A DNA stretch of 64,000 nt from Zingiber officinale. Lineage: Eukaryota > Streptophyta > Magnoliopsida > Zingiberales > Zingiberaceae. This document shows, piece by piece, positions 34,741-47,456 of this stretch. The DNA lies in NCBI RefSeq assembly GCF_018446385.1, contig NW_024589878.1, positions 1-64,000 on the forward strand, in the 5' to 3' direction. Numbering within the stretch: position 1 is the stretch's first letter; each line of letters opens with the position of its first letter. A program made the translations under genes and the position numbers. The notes below the pieces were generated by a model. It did no database searches. It saw only the letters and a program-made list of their open reading frames with translations, and was not told the origin of the DNA.

Positions 34741-36560
34741 CCTCCAGTGTGAGAGCAACGCTCCATCACAGAAAATACCACATATGTGGGAGCAACGCTC
34801 TACCACAAGAAATCCTCAATATGTAGGAATAACACTCCACTACAATAATCCATAACATGTATCTGCAATAGATATGGGAGCAATGCTCCGCTACAAGTAA
34901 TCCGAAATATGTATATGTGGGAGCTCCGCTCCACCACAAACGATCCATAAGTGTCCAAGGCACCTAACTATCCAACTAGAGGCTGCACGAGATCACTCAA
35001 CCACATATCACTATAGGCAGCCAAAGGTATAAACAACCTAGTAAACAAATCATATCCATAGTCAACTCTATCATCATCCTAGTGGGTTGGTCACCCACTA
35101 ATAGAAGAATTAGTTGACAGGGTTATATAACCAATAACATAATGTAGACACTCAGCATTCTACATTCAACATAGGTAGAATCATCATGATGCTACCCACC
35201 ATACACCTGGTACACATGCACACACAACATATGTATAATCGACATAATCCTCCAATTTGTACACACCAAACACACTCATAGCGCAGGTATAAATCAGTGT
35301 GATACCTCCAACAATACCTGTCAAACCCGTGTGCATATATCAACATAGGTATAATCAACAATACACCTCAACAACACTCACATGACATATGTACACCTAT
35401 GCCAAGAGTATAATCAACATAATACTTCCAACAAATCATAATCGACACGAGTATACTCTCAAAACAATCATATAATAAACAAGATACTTCAAATATTACA
35501 CCCAACACATCTGCACATATCACAACTCAGATTAGATCGATAAGATAGATCGATAAGATACATCCAATAAAACACTCAAACATATGTGCACATTCCACAA
35601 CATAGTTGTTAATTGACAAATAACTCCAATAAACAATCAGACATGTATGTCTAACCACTCGGGTATAATCTACTAGAAACCCACAATAATCATATGTATA
35701 AAGGTGTACGACCCAAAAGATAAAGTCAGAATTCAAGAACATCAAGACACTCTCATTTTTTATCCTCAAAAATATCAGCCCACATAATATCAGATGAATA
35801 AGTCTCTACTCCCCATGAGAGCAAATTAATATTCAAACATCAAAACATTATTTATCCACATAGTCCAATATCAGAGGAAGCAAATATCAATTTTATCATC
35901 CTGTTAACTAACCACAACAACCAGATTTATTAAAATTCATAGGCACACTCAACCGTAAACTCTCTAGCACCCGATCTATATCTGATCATCAACTATAATC
36001 ATCAAACCTGTGAATATCATACATGACACCCACTATGTCACCATCAACGACAACCCAAATAATAGATCATCAAAATAATTATCCACTAATAAATCATCAA
36101 AACAATATCTAGTAATAGATCATCCGACAACCACATAACATTTACTCTCACAAACCATTAGAAATCAACATATCACAATATCTGATCTCCCAATATCCCT
36201 CAAATCATTCTCAACAATGATCAAAACATGATAACTCTCCAATAACCAATTTTCATCGTATCGGATACCCTAATATCCAAAAGATACGAGTATAAAAAAC
36301 TCTACTGCTAAGTCCACAGGAATATATAGGTATCATCCATTACCCAGCTAACAATAGCAGAGGCTGATATGTGCCTCCATCTCCTACTAGTAGTAACAGA
36401 AGCTAAAACTACTGATGGTATGATCTGAAAAATCACCAGAGACTATAATCCTTGATCTCTATTAGGTCAATCATGCTCAATGGCTAACCCATCACATGTA
36501 ATATGTGTTACAACCACCAGACAAGTATTACATAAAGAATGCTAATACATGTCATAAACT
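34741..36560. repeat. AT-rich spacer of element B replacing gag and protease
   Basis: No coding sequence is recognised. Bases 34745-34945 contain five units of about 45-50 bp, each with an inverted repeat of the type GGGAGCAACGCTCC followed by ACCACAA. Bases 35140-35450 repeat phrases such as ATAGGTATAATCAACA. Bases 36060-36125 have three copies of AATAGATCATC. The first two blocks recur in opposite orientation at 7870-8640, so this is a family spacer rather than local noise. Confidence 0.6.
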
Positions 36561-36996
36561 ATAAAATTAAACATCATACCTATATGTCGTCTGGAGATGT
36601 TCTGTCGCTGTCCTGTCCCCAACTTCTGACCTCAAAATTCCGAACGAGAAAATCACCGGAAATCCAAATAAATCCGAAACGGAAATCAGAAACATAACCA
36701 TATCGAAAATCCGAAAATGCCCAGTTTGACTCGCAAACCTGGCTAACACAAATATCCAGAATACCAACAATAGGTATCCGATAAATCTCTCGAACACCAA
36801 AAGCAGGTATCATAACCCGCTCTGATACCAATAAATTGGTATCAGATAAATCTCGAAAATCCATAATACAAAAATCCAACAAGTATCGCCAAACTTGGCG
36901 CTCCGATACCAAGTAAATAAATTGGTATCAGGTTATCCCAAACATCTAAAATACGAAAACAAAAGATCGTATAACTTGGCTCTGATACCACTAAAT
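36561..36996 (-). other. Leader of element B with primer binding site
   Basis: Aligns with 4960-5262 of element A. GCTCTGATACCA at 36979-36990 is the exact reverse complement of the tRNA-iMet primer binding site, six bases from the LTR. Several further GATACCA-containing phrases (about 36817, 36907, 36985) suggest local duplication of the primer-site neighbourhood. Confidence 0.85.
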
Positions 36997-39900
36997 TGTC
37001 ACGCCCCAGAGGAGTCCCCGTCCGAAGAAATTTCGGCAGCATCTTCCCTGTACGGCGGACAATCTGAAACTTTCTACATATCTCCATACCTCAGCCACAT
37101 GCGGCTGGAATAATAACAATAAATATAACACAACCACACAAACATCCACGCAGTTATATATAATCAAACAAAGCAGTAATACTCTGACTCGAAAACCACC
37201 CTACTCAACTACACTCGTAAAACTCAAATCCGACGAAACTCACTTCTTATGCCGACCCGGCAGGCATGTAGTAGAATAAGACCAAATAAAATCCATCGAC
37301 ATCACAAAAATAAATACAACATCCAAGTATCAAACAAATCAAGTCTAAACATAGACAAATGAGAAGAAAACTCAAAAGTCAATCAATCCTCGAGGTCTGC
37401 AGGGGATCTAGCACTACGTGTAGTGGGGACTAGCGACTGGAACTCCCTCCTGACAGCATCAACCTGAAAATAACAACAATGGAGGCGGGGTGAGTCCAAC
37501 ACTCAGCAGGTACAATTGATATGCAAAGTAAAGAAATAACACCTAGCACTAATCATGCGTACAGTCTCCTGATAAAAATAAAGATAAATGCAAACCGAAG
37601 TAGACAGGAGAGAATCTGTACTAACCAGGACCCGGTATAAGGATAAACAGTCCGAAAGGTATAGAAAACCTGTATGCATGTCAAACATAGGTATCCAAAC
37701 AATATGCAGCATATAAGTGCAGCAAACAAAATCACAAACAATAAATGCATCATGCATATGATGCCAATGTCATGGTCACCCCTGACGCCAGTCAGCCAAC
37801 TCACAACAAAAGTGGGACCAAGGGGGTAGGGCTGTGACAACTGTGCACTCAGCAACACTACTCCTGATGAGTGATCGAGTGGACGGGATGCTGTCGGAGT
37901 ACATACGTACTCCTACCCCAAATTATAAATGGGGGAGCGCAATGCTCTCATCTCCCGGTACACTATGATGGGGAGGAATCTCTAACGTGCTACACGTTGC
38001 ATCACACTACCCATGAGCGGATCAACAGAGCACCGGAAGAGTCAAACTGACGTGCTACCACGCTGTGTCACGCTACCCATGAGCGTCACAATGGAGCACC
38101 GAACAGTGATGAAAACTGGCAAAGTGCTCGACAATAATGGAGCAATCTATCGCATAGCATGCGATCATGCAAATGGTGCATATCACTAAGCATGATAATA
38201 TACTAAACCAACCTCTGGGCATATAACAATGGGCACCATAGTGAATAGATCAAATCAAGACATACTGATCAAAAAGGTATCAAACCTAGGTCCTGAACAT
38301 GTGAAACATGGTTATATCACTACCCACGAGCATGATAGATCGGGTACAAGATCAATACGAGATGCAAACAAACAATCAATCAAACAGGTAACATGTATTG
38401 GGCAGTGATTAACCGAAACAAATAGGAAACACAATTAATGCAACATATTATTTTCATTACTAAGCATATCAAAGACAATAAGTCAAAAGTACCCGCCTCC
38501 AATAGGAAATGTCAAATCTGATCCGAACACGACGTCGAGATACTCGTCTCGCATCAAGGTCCTGTGATACCAACAGAGATATATTTTATTTAGCTAAAAT
38601 TCCAATAAATAGCTAAATAAATTCTTTAACCCTAAATTAGGGCAAAAACCCTAATTCCAAAAACACATAAACCTAATCAATCGACACATGAATAATCATC
38701 TAACAAAAATCAAGTACACTACGATCTACAACTAAGCAAATGCTTAATCCAGATACCCAATAAACCTTACCTACTCTCACAGCCACAGTTATTAATCCAC
38801 AATTAGGGATAGTGCCGCCAAAAGAAGTAGCCGCTGTTGGAGACCAGGACCCTACAATCAGCGACCACCCAACATAGTACTGCTCACTGTAGAACACAAA
38901 ACAAAGCACAAAAAGGAAAAACCAACTCTAAACCCTCACCTTCAATCACTGCTAAGACACGACACAGAAAAATGGAACCACGGTGTCGGCTCGATCAAAC
39001 TGACAGAGAGATTAGTGAGGGCATCAACAACTGGGGCGACAGTGTGCAGCGGTGAAGAGGCTAGGGCAGAGGTTGTAAAATACCGGAAATAGGCGAATAT
39101 TAATAAGGGAATTTTCCAGAATTTTGAAAAATTTTCTGGAATTTTTCGGAGCTCGTAAGGACGAGTTGACGGGGATAAAAACAGGGCTCGAAAAAGCTTG
39201 TTTAGGCTACCCTGTTTTAATGAGGAAAAGTTTTATTTTTCTTTTCCTTTTTCTTTTCTTATTCTTTTTCTTTTCCTCTTATTCTTCCCGCATGCCCTAG
39301 CCTTTCCCTTCGCTCGGCGATCTCTCTTCCTCCTCGCGCCGAGCCGCCGAACCACTTGTGCCCTAACCGCCAGGAACCCCAGCGCCGGCAGCTGGTTAAT
39401 TGCCTTGCCCTAGCTTGGATTGCGAGCCCTCTCCGCCGCTGAGATCAGGAAACGCGCCGGCAACGCTCAAGCCATTGCCGGTTTTTCCCCTTCTCGGCAC
39501 CCTGTCTCCGATCACCTCACATCAGAGCTGAACTCTCCTTTTTCCCTCACATCAGAGCCGACCTTCTCCACGCCGAGTTCTGCACAGAGCCACCGCCGAC
39601 CGAGCCACATCCTGGTCCTCTCCTCCGCGCGGGCTGCGCCCTTTGCTCCTCTGCCCTAGAACTCGAGCCGCTGCTGTCGACCGAAATTTTTCTGCCCTAA
39701 CGCCAGTTGCCACCACCTCTGTGCCTGCCGACGACGCTGCCCTAGTGCTCTCTACCTTGAGCAAATCCACGGTGAGATTTAGTTTGGTTGGAAATCCTGT
39801 GGGTTCAAGAATCTGGATTAATTGCTGTTTTGGTTTGTTCAATTTGTTCCAGCAGCAACCCATTTGTCCTGGTAGCCACAGTTCTGGTGTGGATCAACAA

Positions 39901-42488
39901 GCACGGCTACGAGTTGGGTAATAAAAATTAGGTGTTGCTGATTTTATGATGTCCTCATCTTAATTGGACAGTGGGAAAGAATTCTAATGGGATTTGCTGT
40001 GGTTTCCTTGATCCAGCAATTTATTTAGTTGCTAGCGGCGACAAGTTGATCTTCAGTTGTGCGGTTGATAGAATCTTTAGAGTGGTGCAGATTTAAATTG
40101 GGTAAGATACTTAATTGAGTTTGTTTGGATATGTTTGATTCATTATATAGTTGGTGGTTCATGTGAAGTTTGGTCGACTTGTGGTTAAGTTAGGAATGGA
40201 ATCCTAAGCTTTGGATTAGGGATAGTTAACTGTGATTAACTATTTAATTAGGGTTCCTGGAGAAAAATAATTTTTGGTTTAGCTATTATGCTTATAATTA
40301 AATTTAGCTAAACTATACGGTTTATTACAGGACTTTGATTCGAGACGAGTGTCTCGATTGTCGGATTGGACCATTTCGATTGGAGGCGGGTACTTTTGAC
40401 TTATTGTCTTTGATATGCTTAGTAATTAAATTAACAAGATGCATTAATTGTGTTTCTTACTTGTTTCGGTTAATCACTGCCCAATACATCTACCTGTTGA
40501 TTGATTGTTTGTTTACATCTGGTATGGATATGTACCTGATTCCACATGCTCATGGGTAGTGATATAACCATATTTTACCATGTCAGGACCTAGGTTTGAT
40601 ACCTTATAGGATCAGATACCTTGATATGATTCATTCGCTTTGGTGCACATTATGATATATCCAGAGATTGGTTTAGTATATTACCATGTTTAGTGACATG
40701 CACCATTCGCATGATTGCATGCTGAGTGATTGATTGCTCCTTTATTGTCGAGCACTTTGCCAGTTTCATCACTGTTCGGTGCTCCGTGGTGACGCTCATG
40801 GGTAGCGGGACACAGCGTGGTAGCACGTCAGTTTGACTCTTCCGGTGCTCCGTTGATCCGCTCATGGGTAGTGTGACGCAGCGTGTAGCACGTTAGAGAT
40901 TCCTCTCCGTCATAGTGTACCGGGAGATGAGAGCATTGTGCTCCCCCATTTATGATTTAGGGTAGGAGTACGTATGTACTCCGACAGCATCCCGTCCACT
41001 CGATCACTCATCAGGAGTAGTGTTGCAGAGTGCACGGTTGTCACAGCCCTACCCACTCGGTCCCACTGTTGTTGTGAGTCGGCTGACTGGCGTCAGGAGT
41101 GACCATGACATTGGCATCATATGCATGATGTATTTACTGTTTGTATTTGTGTTTGTTGCACTTATATGCTGCACATTGCTTGGATACCTTGATTGACATG
41201 CATACAGGTCTTCTATACCTTTCGGACTGTTTGTCCTTTTACCGGGTCCTGGTTAGTACAGATTCTCTCCTGTCTTCTTCGGTTTGTAGTTACCTTTATC
41301 TTTATCAGGAGACTGTACGCATGATTAGTGCTAGGTGTTATTTCTTTACTTTGCATATCAACTGTACCTGCTGAGTGTTGGACTCACCCCGCCTCCATTG
41401 TTGTTATTTTCAGGTTGATGCTGTCAGGAGGGAGTTCCAGTTGCTAGTCCCCTGCAGACCTCCAGCTATTTGCTATCGTTTGTATTGTTTTTGATTCTCA
41501 CTTGACTATATTTGGATTTGGATGTTGAATACTTAGATATTATATAATTTGTCTCGTTGATGGATTTGTTTTCGATTTTATACTACTACATGCCTGCCTG
41601 GACGGCAGAAGAGGTAAGAAAAATCGGATTTGGGCTTTACGAGTGTAGTTGAGTAGGGTTGATTTCGAGTCAGAGTATTACTATGTTGTTTATTTTATTA
41701 ACTGCGTGGTTGTGACAGCCAGAGGTTGAATACATATATAAACTGTGTGGTGATTGATTTTATTTTCTGTTATTATTCCAGCCGCCTGTGGCTGAGGTAT
41801 ATGAGATGTAGAAAAGTTTTAGATTGTCCACCATACAGGGGAGATGCTGCCGAAATTTTCTCGGACAGGGACTCCTCTGGGGGCGTGACAGAGGTGGCCG
41901 GCGGTGAATCTAGGGCATGGCTCAGTGGAGGAGGTAGGCACAGAGGAGATCGGCAAAGGCTCAACTAGGGCTTGCCTCTTCCGCGCAGAGGACGACTCCG
42001 AGAAAAGAAGACAAAGCCTGCTGTGGTGCTCGGGTCAAGAGTCGGCGGCGGTCGGACGACTCTCGGTGGCTGGCGGAGGCGTCGGGTGGAGAAGGTCGGC
42101 GTCGCTGGCGTCGGGGCAGAGCTTGGTGCACTCGGGGAAGAAGGAAAACTCGGCGTGGGATAAGTAGAGAAGAGGGGAAGCAGGAGGAAACCGCCGAGTG
42201 GCCGGCGGTTAGGGCTCGGAGGAGTCGGGCTGAGAGGGAAATCGGCGTCGGGGGAAGACTCGGGTTCGGCCACAAAAGCAAAGGAAAATAAATAAAAAAA
42301 ATAAAAAGGAAAAGGATATATAAATATAATCTTTTCCTCGCTTAAATCGGGTAGTCTAAACAGGCTTTTCCGGACCCCGTTCTTGTTCCCGTTAACTCGT
42401 CCATACGAGCTCCGAAAAATTCCCGAAAAATTTCCAAAAATTTCGGAAAATTCCCTTATTAATATTCGCCTATTTTCGGTATTTTACA
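36997..42488 (-). repeat. 5' LTR of gypsy B, split by a solo LTR
   Basis: The LTR occupies 36997-39073 and 41896-42488, 2670 bp in total, nearly identical to 20205-22875. The interruption is the inverted solo LTR at 39074-41890 plus one copy of its GAGGT duplication. The join at GGGCAGAGGT / GGCCGGCGG is continuous in the partner LTR near 22274, which fixes the insertion point. Confidence 0.92.
39074..41890 (+). repeat. Solo LTR of the TGTCACGCC family in plus orientation
   Basis: 2817 bp, starting TGTAAAATACCGG and ending GGGCGTGACA, so it is inverted relative to its host LTR. It is flanked by the 5-bp duplication GAGGT (39069-39073 and 41891-41895). No internal region or second LTR is present, so it is the product of LTR-LTR recombination of a full element. 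It is more diverged from the host LTR than the host's two LTRs are from each other, so it belongs to a different subfamily. Confidence 0.92.
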
Positions 42489-42535
42489 ACTACTCTCTAA
42501 AGGTGGACGCTGCTTAACTACTAACTCCACTTAAT

Positions 42536-45119
42536 TGCCCTGTGAGGAGTCCTTACCGAAAAATTTCAGCAGCATCTCCCCTATACAGGTGACAATACCT
42601 TAAATACAAACACTATATACATTAGCCACAGACGGCTGGGACATGCATCAAACAACTCAGGCAGTAAATAATACAAAACAAAGGAAAACTATACCAGAAA
42701 TCATCTCATAAGATCACAATTCATCTACCATGTCCTAATAACATCAAGATAACATATACCATCCCAAATACTTCTAACATAGCAAAAGGGAAAGAAAACT
42801 AAAAGAAACTCCTTTCTGGTCTCAAGGCTTCCATAATCCAGGCATCGCACATCCACCACGCATCTCCTTGTCACCTTCCTTCTGACTATAGCTTCCCTTT
42901 ACCTTTATCTGCAGTAGGAGGAAATGCAACTATAAGCGAAATACTTAGTAAGTACTAAACTATCTCACAAAAACTCAAGGTGCGTTGAATATAAAGGTGC
43001 TAAAACTGAAATGCTAAAAGAAAGCTACTCATGCTCATCTAATAGCAAAGTACTCAAATAAACTGCATACTCATGATATACAAGAATAAAGCTGAATACT
43101 GGAAATAAAACTAATCATGCTCACTAAACTGATAAGAAAAGTAATGAAACTAATGTTGTATGCTTAGAATTAAAGGAGCTAAACTTGGCTAATTCTAAAC
43201 ATAGGTGATACTTGTTTCATTTACTTATAGCTTCATACTTGAAATTAATACTTAACCTTCTTCTTCTCTTTCTTGGGCCCAGGCTTAGTACCATCTTATG
43301 CGCGCTCTCTAATAGTGACTGAGGTAGCGAGCCTCCAGTCCTATGAGGATAAAGACCTTGGTCTTACCAGGGCCAAGACCTTGGAATTAGTCACCTGGAT
43401 TTGTTTAACGACAACCTTGGAAGTCGGGTACTAGCCTCTTACTTTAAATTTCTTGTTATCTTTATACTCTTATATTAAAATGCCTTGGCATTTGTTTTAA
43501 CCACTTGGTGTGCTTTTGATCTTAATTTCTGGAATTCGGAATCAATTTAGACTGGGTCTTTTCTTACTTACTGCTTCCCATAATCTCCTAGAAGAGCTTA
43601 CTAGAACACTGTAAAATTTTCTAAAGAATTTCACAACAAGAAACCGAATGTGAACTTAAATAACAGCTGAAGCATAAAGCATAAAATTTCTAAATGCATT
43701 CAAATGTAAGCGTGTCGTAGTTCTAGAACAACTAAGCTAACTAGAACATGTTGATCTGCTATACATGCAATTTATCGCAACTAAACCACCAAAGCCTAAT
43801 TTGCAAGTTAAAGCTACGATTTATCATGCAAATCTTCTAGAAAAGAACTAAACTCAACAATCACTAGCATACCTAGCAAATGTTATAGAATAGCTACGCC
43901 ACTGATTTGTAACTCACGGCAGGAAACAACATAACAGGTAATCTAAACATTTCTTACTGTGCTTACATGCTAAGAATTAAAGTGAACTCCTTCTATACAA
44001 TTAAACTCGAACAATAAACTAGCATGCTTAACATGTATGCCACGGAAGGTAAGTAATGGAAGGGAAGATCCTAGCTTATAATCCTGTTCAACAGCAAACC
44101 CAAGCAAGAAACTTTCGGCACAGCAACTTAGCATGGCAATTTGGCATAGCAACTTCTAAAAGGAAACCTAACATAGAAATTTCAACACAGCAACCCTGGC
44201 TTATTCAAAAGGGAAACCCTAGCATAGAAATCTGAAAACCTAATGCCCTAACATGGCAAATTCGGTACAGCACACCTTAGCACAATAATTTAGCACAGCA
44301 AACGCAAACCCTAGCATATACTTCTACTCGGCACAGCAAGATCCGGAAGCAAGGAGATGAAACCCAAAAAGGAATTCAGAGCAACTCCTACCACAGGTGA
44401 GTAGTACTTACCTCGCTGTTCTTGGACTTACAACCATAGGGAAGCTTCTAGGGTTTCGGCTAGTTCGCGATCTTGGCATTCCCTTCGTGTCCGCGCGTCC
44501 TCCTTGACGAGACGAGCTCGAATCTGAAAAGAGCTCGCTGATTCACCCCTTGGCCGGCCGCCAGAGACAAAGCCTTCGCCTCGTCTTCGTTTTCACCCGA
44601 GAGGAAATCGCCGTCGCGTGCGTGAGGGAGAAGGAAAATTAGGTTTCGGCTAAAACTTAAGTTCTCCTTTTAATACCTAAAATTTCTGTCACCAACTACT
44701 ACTTAAATATATTTGCTTCCCTTCTTAATCACAAAACAACCACGGAATAGTTGGTTGGCTGGGTTTTGACCGAGCCAAAGGCCTGGGCTTCGATCCTCAG
44801 TCGCGCCCCTTTTTATGGCAATTTATTTTAAATGTTCCAACTATAGCTTAAATACCATTTGGTTCGGGTTTTACTAAGAAACCCGCGACTGGTCTGTTGG
44901 TTAAGCGAATCTCTGCTTAACCCGAGGTTTCCGGTTCAAACCTCGGCTTGGACATTTTTTTGTCAAAAATCTCTTTCGTTTGTAAAAATACCAAACGACC
45001 TCCCAAAATTGCATCAAAATACTCTAAAAATTTATAAAAATCTCTAGAATATTTTAAAAGCATTTCCCAATATTTTTAAGGACACTTAGAACTCGAAATA
45101 GGGAAAGTTGGGTCGTTAT
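42536..45119 (-). repeat. Probable 3' LTR of gypsy C
   Basis: The left end is placed where the sequence becomes LTR-like (TGCCCTGTGAGGAGTCC, resembling the start of the TGTCACGCC family). The right end is GGGTCGTTATA just before the polypurine tract; the expected terminal TACA has mutated to TATA. There is no partner LTR to confirm the limits. Two tRNA-like segments with B-box-type motifs (GCTTCGATCC near 44790 and GGTTCAAACC near 44933) lie in its right part. No gene is seen. Confidence 0.55.
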
Positions 45120-47456
45120 AATCCCCTATACCTTATAAAAAGTTCCTCCTCGAACTTAGAATAGTTCTGGATATTTCTGTCTCATATTGTCCTCACGCTC
45201 CCAAGTAACTTCCTCGTGCTTCTGGTTTTGCCAGATGACCTTCACTAGTAGTACCTCTTTATTCCTTAGTCACTTAACTTCTCTGTCCACTATTTGTGTA
45301 GGTCTGCTCTCATAGCTAAGATCCTCTTGAATCTGCACTGACTGAGGCTCAATCACTTGGCTAGGGTCATGGAGACACTTCTTTAGCATGGAGACGTGAA
45401 GTACATTATGTATTGCTGACATGTCTTGTGGTAAGTCCAACTTGTAAGCTACTTTCCCAATCCTCTCTATGATCAGGTAAGGTCCTACATAGCGGGGACT
45501 TAATTTGCCCTTCTTGCCAAATCTCATCACTCCCTTCATAGGAGAAACCTTGAGAAAGACTGAATCCCCTACTTGAAATTCAAGTGGCCTACGGCGTGTG
45601 TCAGCATAACTCTTCTGTCTACTCTGGGCAGTCTCAATCCTTTGTCTGATCCTCTAGATAGCCTGAGTGGTTTCTTCTATCATCTCAGTTTGGATGCCCA
45701 GCTCTACTTCCATTTCTCTTCTTTCACCTGCTTCTTGCCAGCAAATGGGTGATCTGCACTTCCTTCCATACAATGCCTCATAAGGTGCCATCTTGATGGT
45801 GGCCTGATAGCTATTGTTGTAGGCAAACTCAGCTAGGCATAGATACTTGCACCAACTTCCCTTGAAATCTAGCGTACAAGCCCCGAGCATATCTTCTAAA
45901 ATTTGATTTACTCACTCTGTCTGTTCATCATCCGAGGATGGAAGGCTGTCTGGACTTGAGTTTGGTGCCTAGTGCATTCTGAACACACTCCCAAAAGTGT
46001 GAGGTGAAGCGCCCATCTCTATCGAAACGATAGATTTAGGAACTCCATGAAATCTGATCACCTCTTTAACGTATAGTTGTGCCAACTGCTCTATAGAGTG
46101 GGACATCTTGATGGCTAGAAAATGAGCTGACTTAGTCAATCTGTCCACTACTACCCATATTGTGTCATATCCGTTTGTAGTTCTTGGAAGACCTGTTATG
46201 AAGTCCATGGATATGTCTTCCCACTTCCACTCTGGTATTGGGAAAGGTTGTAACATTCCTCCTGGTCTCTGGTGTTCTGCTTTGACTCTCTAGCATGTCA
46301 GGCAGGTATTGACATATTTAGCAATGTCTCTTTTGAGTCCAGACCACCAGAACCTTTGTTTCAAGTCTTGGTACATCTTGGTGGAACCAGGATGCATGGA
46401 GTAAGGAGTACTATGGGCTTCTTCTAAAATCTTCTTTCTCAACTCTTCGTCATTGGGGACACAAAGGCAGTTCCCCTGGTAGACGATTCCACTATCTGAT
46501 ACTCGAAACTCTGAATTTTCCTTTTCTTGTATCCCTTGCTTGATCTTTTGGATATCTGGATCTTCACTTTGCTTTCTCTATATATCCTCAAGCAGGGTTG
46601 ACTCTAAGGTCAATGCAGAGAGTTGCCTATAAATAATTTCCATTCCGAAGTCTGTCAACTCCTTTTGCAGTGGCAGGGCTAATGATGACAAGGACATCAG
46701 GGATGCGCTGGATTTTCTGCTTAGTGCATCTGCCACTTTATTAGCTTTGCCTGGGTGGTAGACTATTTCACAGTCATAATCTTTGACCAACTCTAGCCAC
46801 CTACGCTGTCTCATGTTTAAGTCCTTCTGAGTGAAGAAGTACTTAAGACTTTGATGGTTTGTGAAGATTCTGCACTGGACTCCATACAAGTAATGTCGCT
46901 AGAGTTTTAGTGCAAAGACCACTGCTGCCAGCTCAAGATCATGAGTGGGGTAGTTCTTCTCATAGTCTTTGAGTTGTCTGGAAGCAAAAGCTATAACTTT
47001 TCCTTCTTGCATGAGAACAGCTCCTAGGCCCATCTTGGAAGCATCACTGTTGCCCCCAGGGCGTAGCGCAGACGGTGGGCGCATGGTATCTCTGGCGTAA
47101 TGGCCAGGGGTCGATTCTCAGGAACTGACGACCTGGGATTTACCCCGCCATGCGCCTATGGCCTGTGTACCTGCATGAACCTCCCTCCATATCCGTGGGG
47201 CCGGCACTAGGGGGGCCGCTAAGGTAGCGGATCTACCTTTTTTGGAAGCATCACTGTAGATGTCAAAACTCTTGTCACTCTCTGGAACGGTCAGAATAGG
47301 AGCACTGGTCAGTCTCTTCTTCAACTCTTGGAAACTCTGCTCATATTTGTCTGACCATCCAAACTTCTTGTTCTTCCTGGTGAGGGCTGTTAGTGGAGAA
47401 GCTATTCTGGAAAAGTCCTCTACGAATTTCCTGTAGTACCTAGCTAAACCAAGGAA
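45120..47456 (-). pseudogene. Gypsy C pol fragment: RT end, RNase H, integrase, chromodomain
   Basis: Reading right to left: the end of reverse transcriptase and connection (47456-47325); RNase H with FDIYSDASK, split by the SINE, then [29 protein letters not shown] (about 47030-46940) and the [20 protein letters not shown] linker (about 46750); integrase with PEWKWEDISMDFITGLP and WVVDRLTKSAHFLAI (about 46230-46110) and EFAYNNSYQATIKMAPYEAL (about 45830); and the integrase tail with RYVGPYLIIERIGKVAY plus a chromodomain (about 45520-45150). Stops and frameshifts separate these blocks. Wear looks ordinary here: CAG and CTG triplets are mostly kept. Confidence 0.85.
47051..47243 (+). mobile_element. 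SINE, complete, inserted in the RNase H region of gypsy C
   Basis: A 193-bp insertion flanked by a perfect 14-bp direct repeat GGAAGCATCACTGT (47037-47050 and 47244-47257). It has an internal RNA polymerase III promoter: an A box TAGCGCAGACGG (47064-47075) and a B-box-like GGGTCGATTCTC (about 47109-47120). It ends in a short T run (CTACCTTTTTT), as in Au-type plant SINEs, rather than poly(A). The 5' part is therefore tRNA-derived. It encodes no protein and would need an L1-type reverse transcriptase in trans. Assignment to the Au family is by resemblance only. Confidence 0.88.

Larger units (their letters stand above)
20205..42488 (-). mobile_element. Ty3/gypsy chromovirus B, complete, with two nested insertions
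   Basis: A minus-strand LTR retrotransposon bounded by LTRs at 20205-22875 and 36997-42488 (the latter split). Its 5-bp target duplication is ACTAC (20200-20204 and 42489-42493). The polypurine tract (reverse complement TTCTCCCCCACTTAT, from 22876) and tRNA-Met primer binding site (36979-36990) sit where expected. Removing the nested gypsy and the solo LTR leaves about 10.2 kb. The two LTRs are nearly identical wherever I compared them, pointing to a fairly recent insertion. The internal region keeps integrase, chromodomain, RNase H and a worn reverse transcriptase, but I cannot find gag or protease. An AT-rich spacer sits in their place, so B probably depended on an autonomous relative. Confidence 0.93.
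42536..47456 (-). mobile_element. Ty3/gypsy chromovirus C, 5' part missing
   Basis: A minus-strand element. Its 3' LTR is inferred at about 42536-45119. The polypurine tract in reverse complement (AATCCCCTATACC) follows at about 45119-45131. Pol then runs right: chromodomain, integrase, RNase H and the end of reverse transcriptase. It stops abruptly at about 47456 against an unrelated LTR fragment. Gag, protease, most of RT and the 5' LTR are missing. A SINE splits RNase H at 47051-47243. The chromodomain region closely resembles that of the nested element at 30041-30409. Confidence 0.78.
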
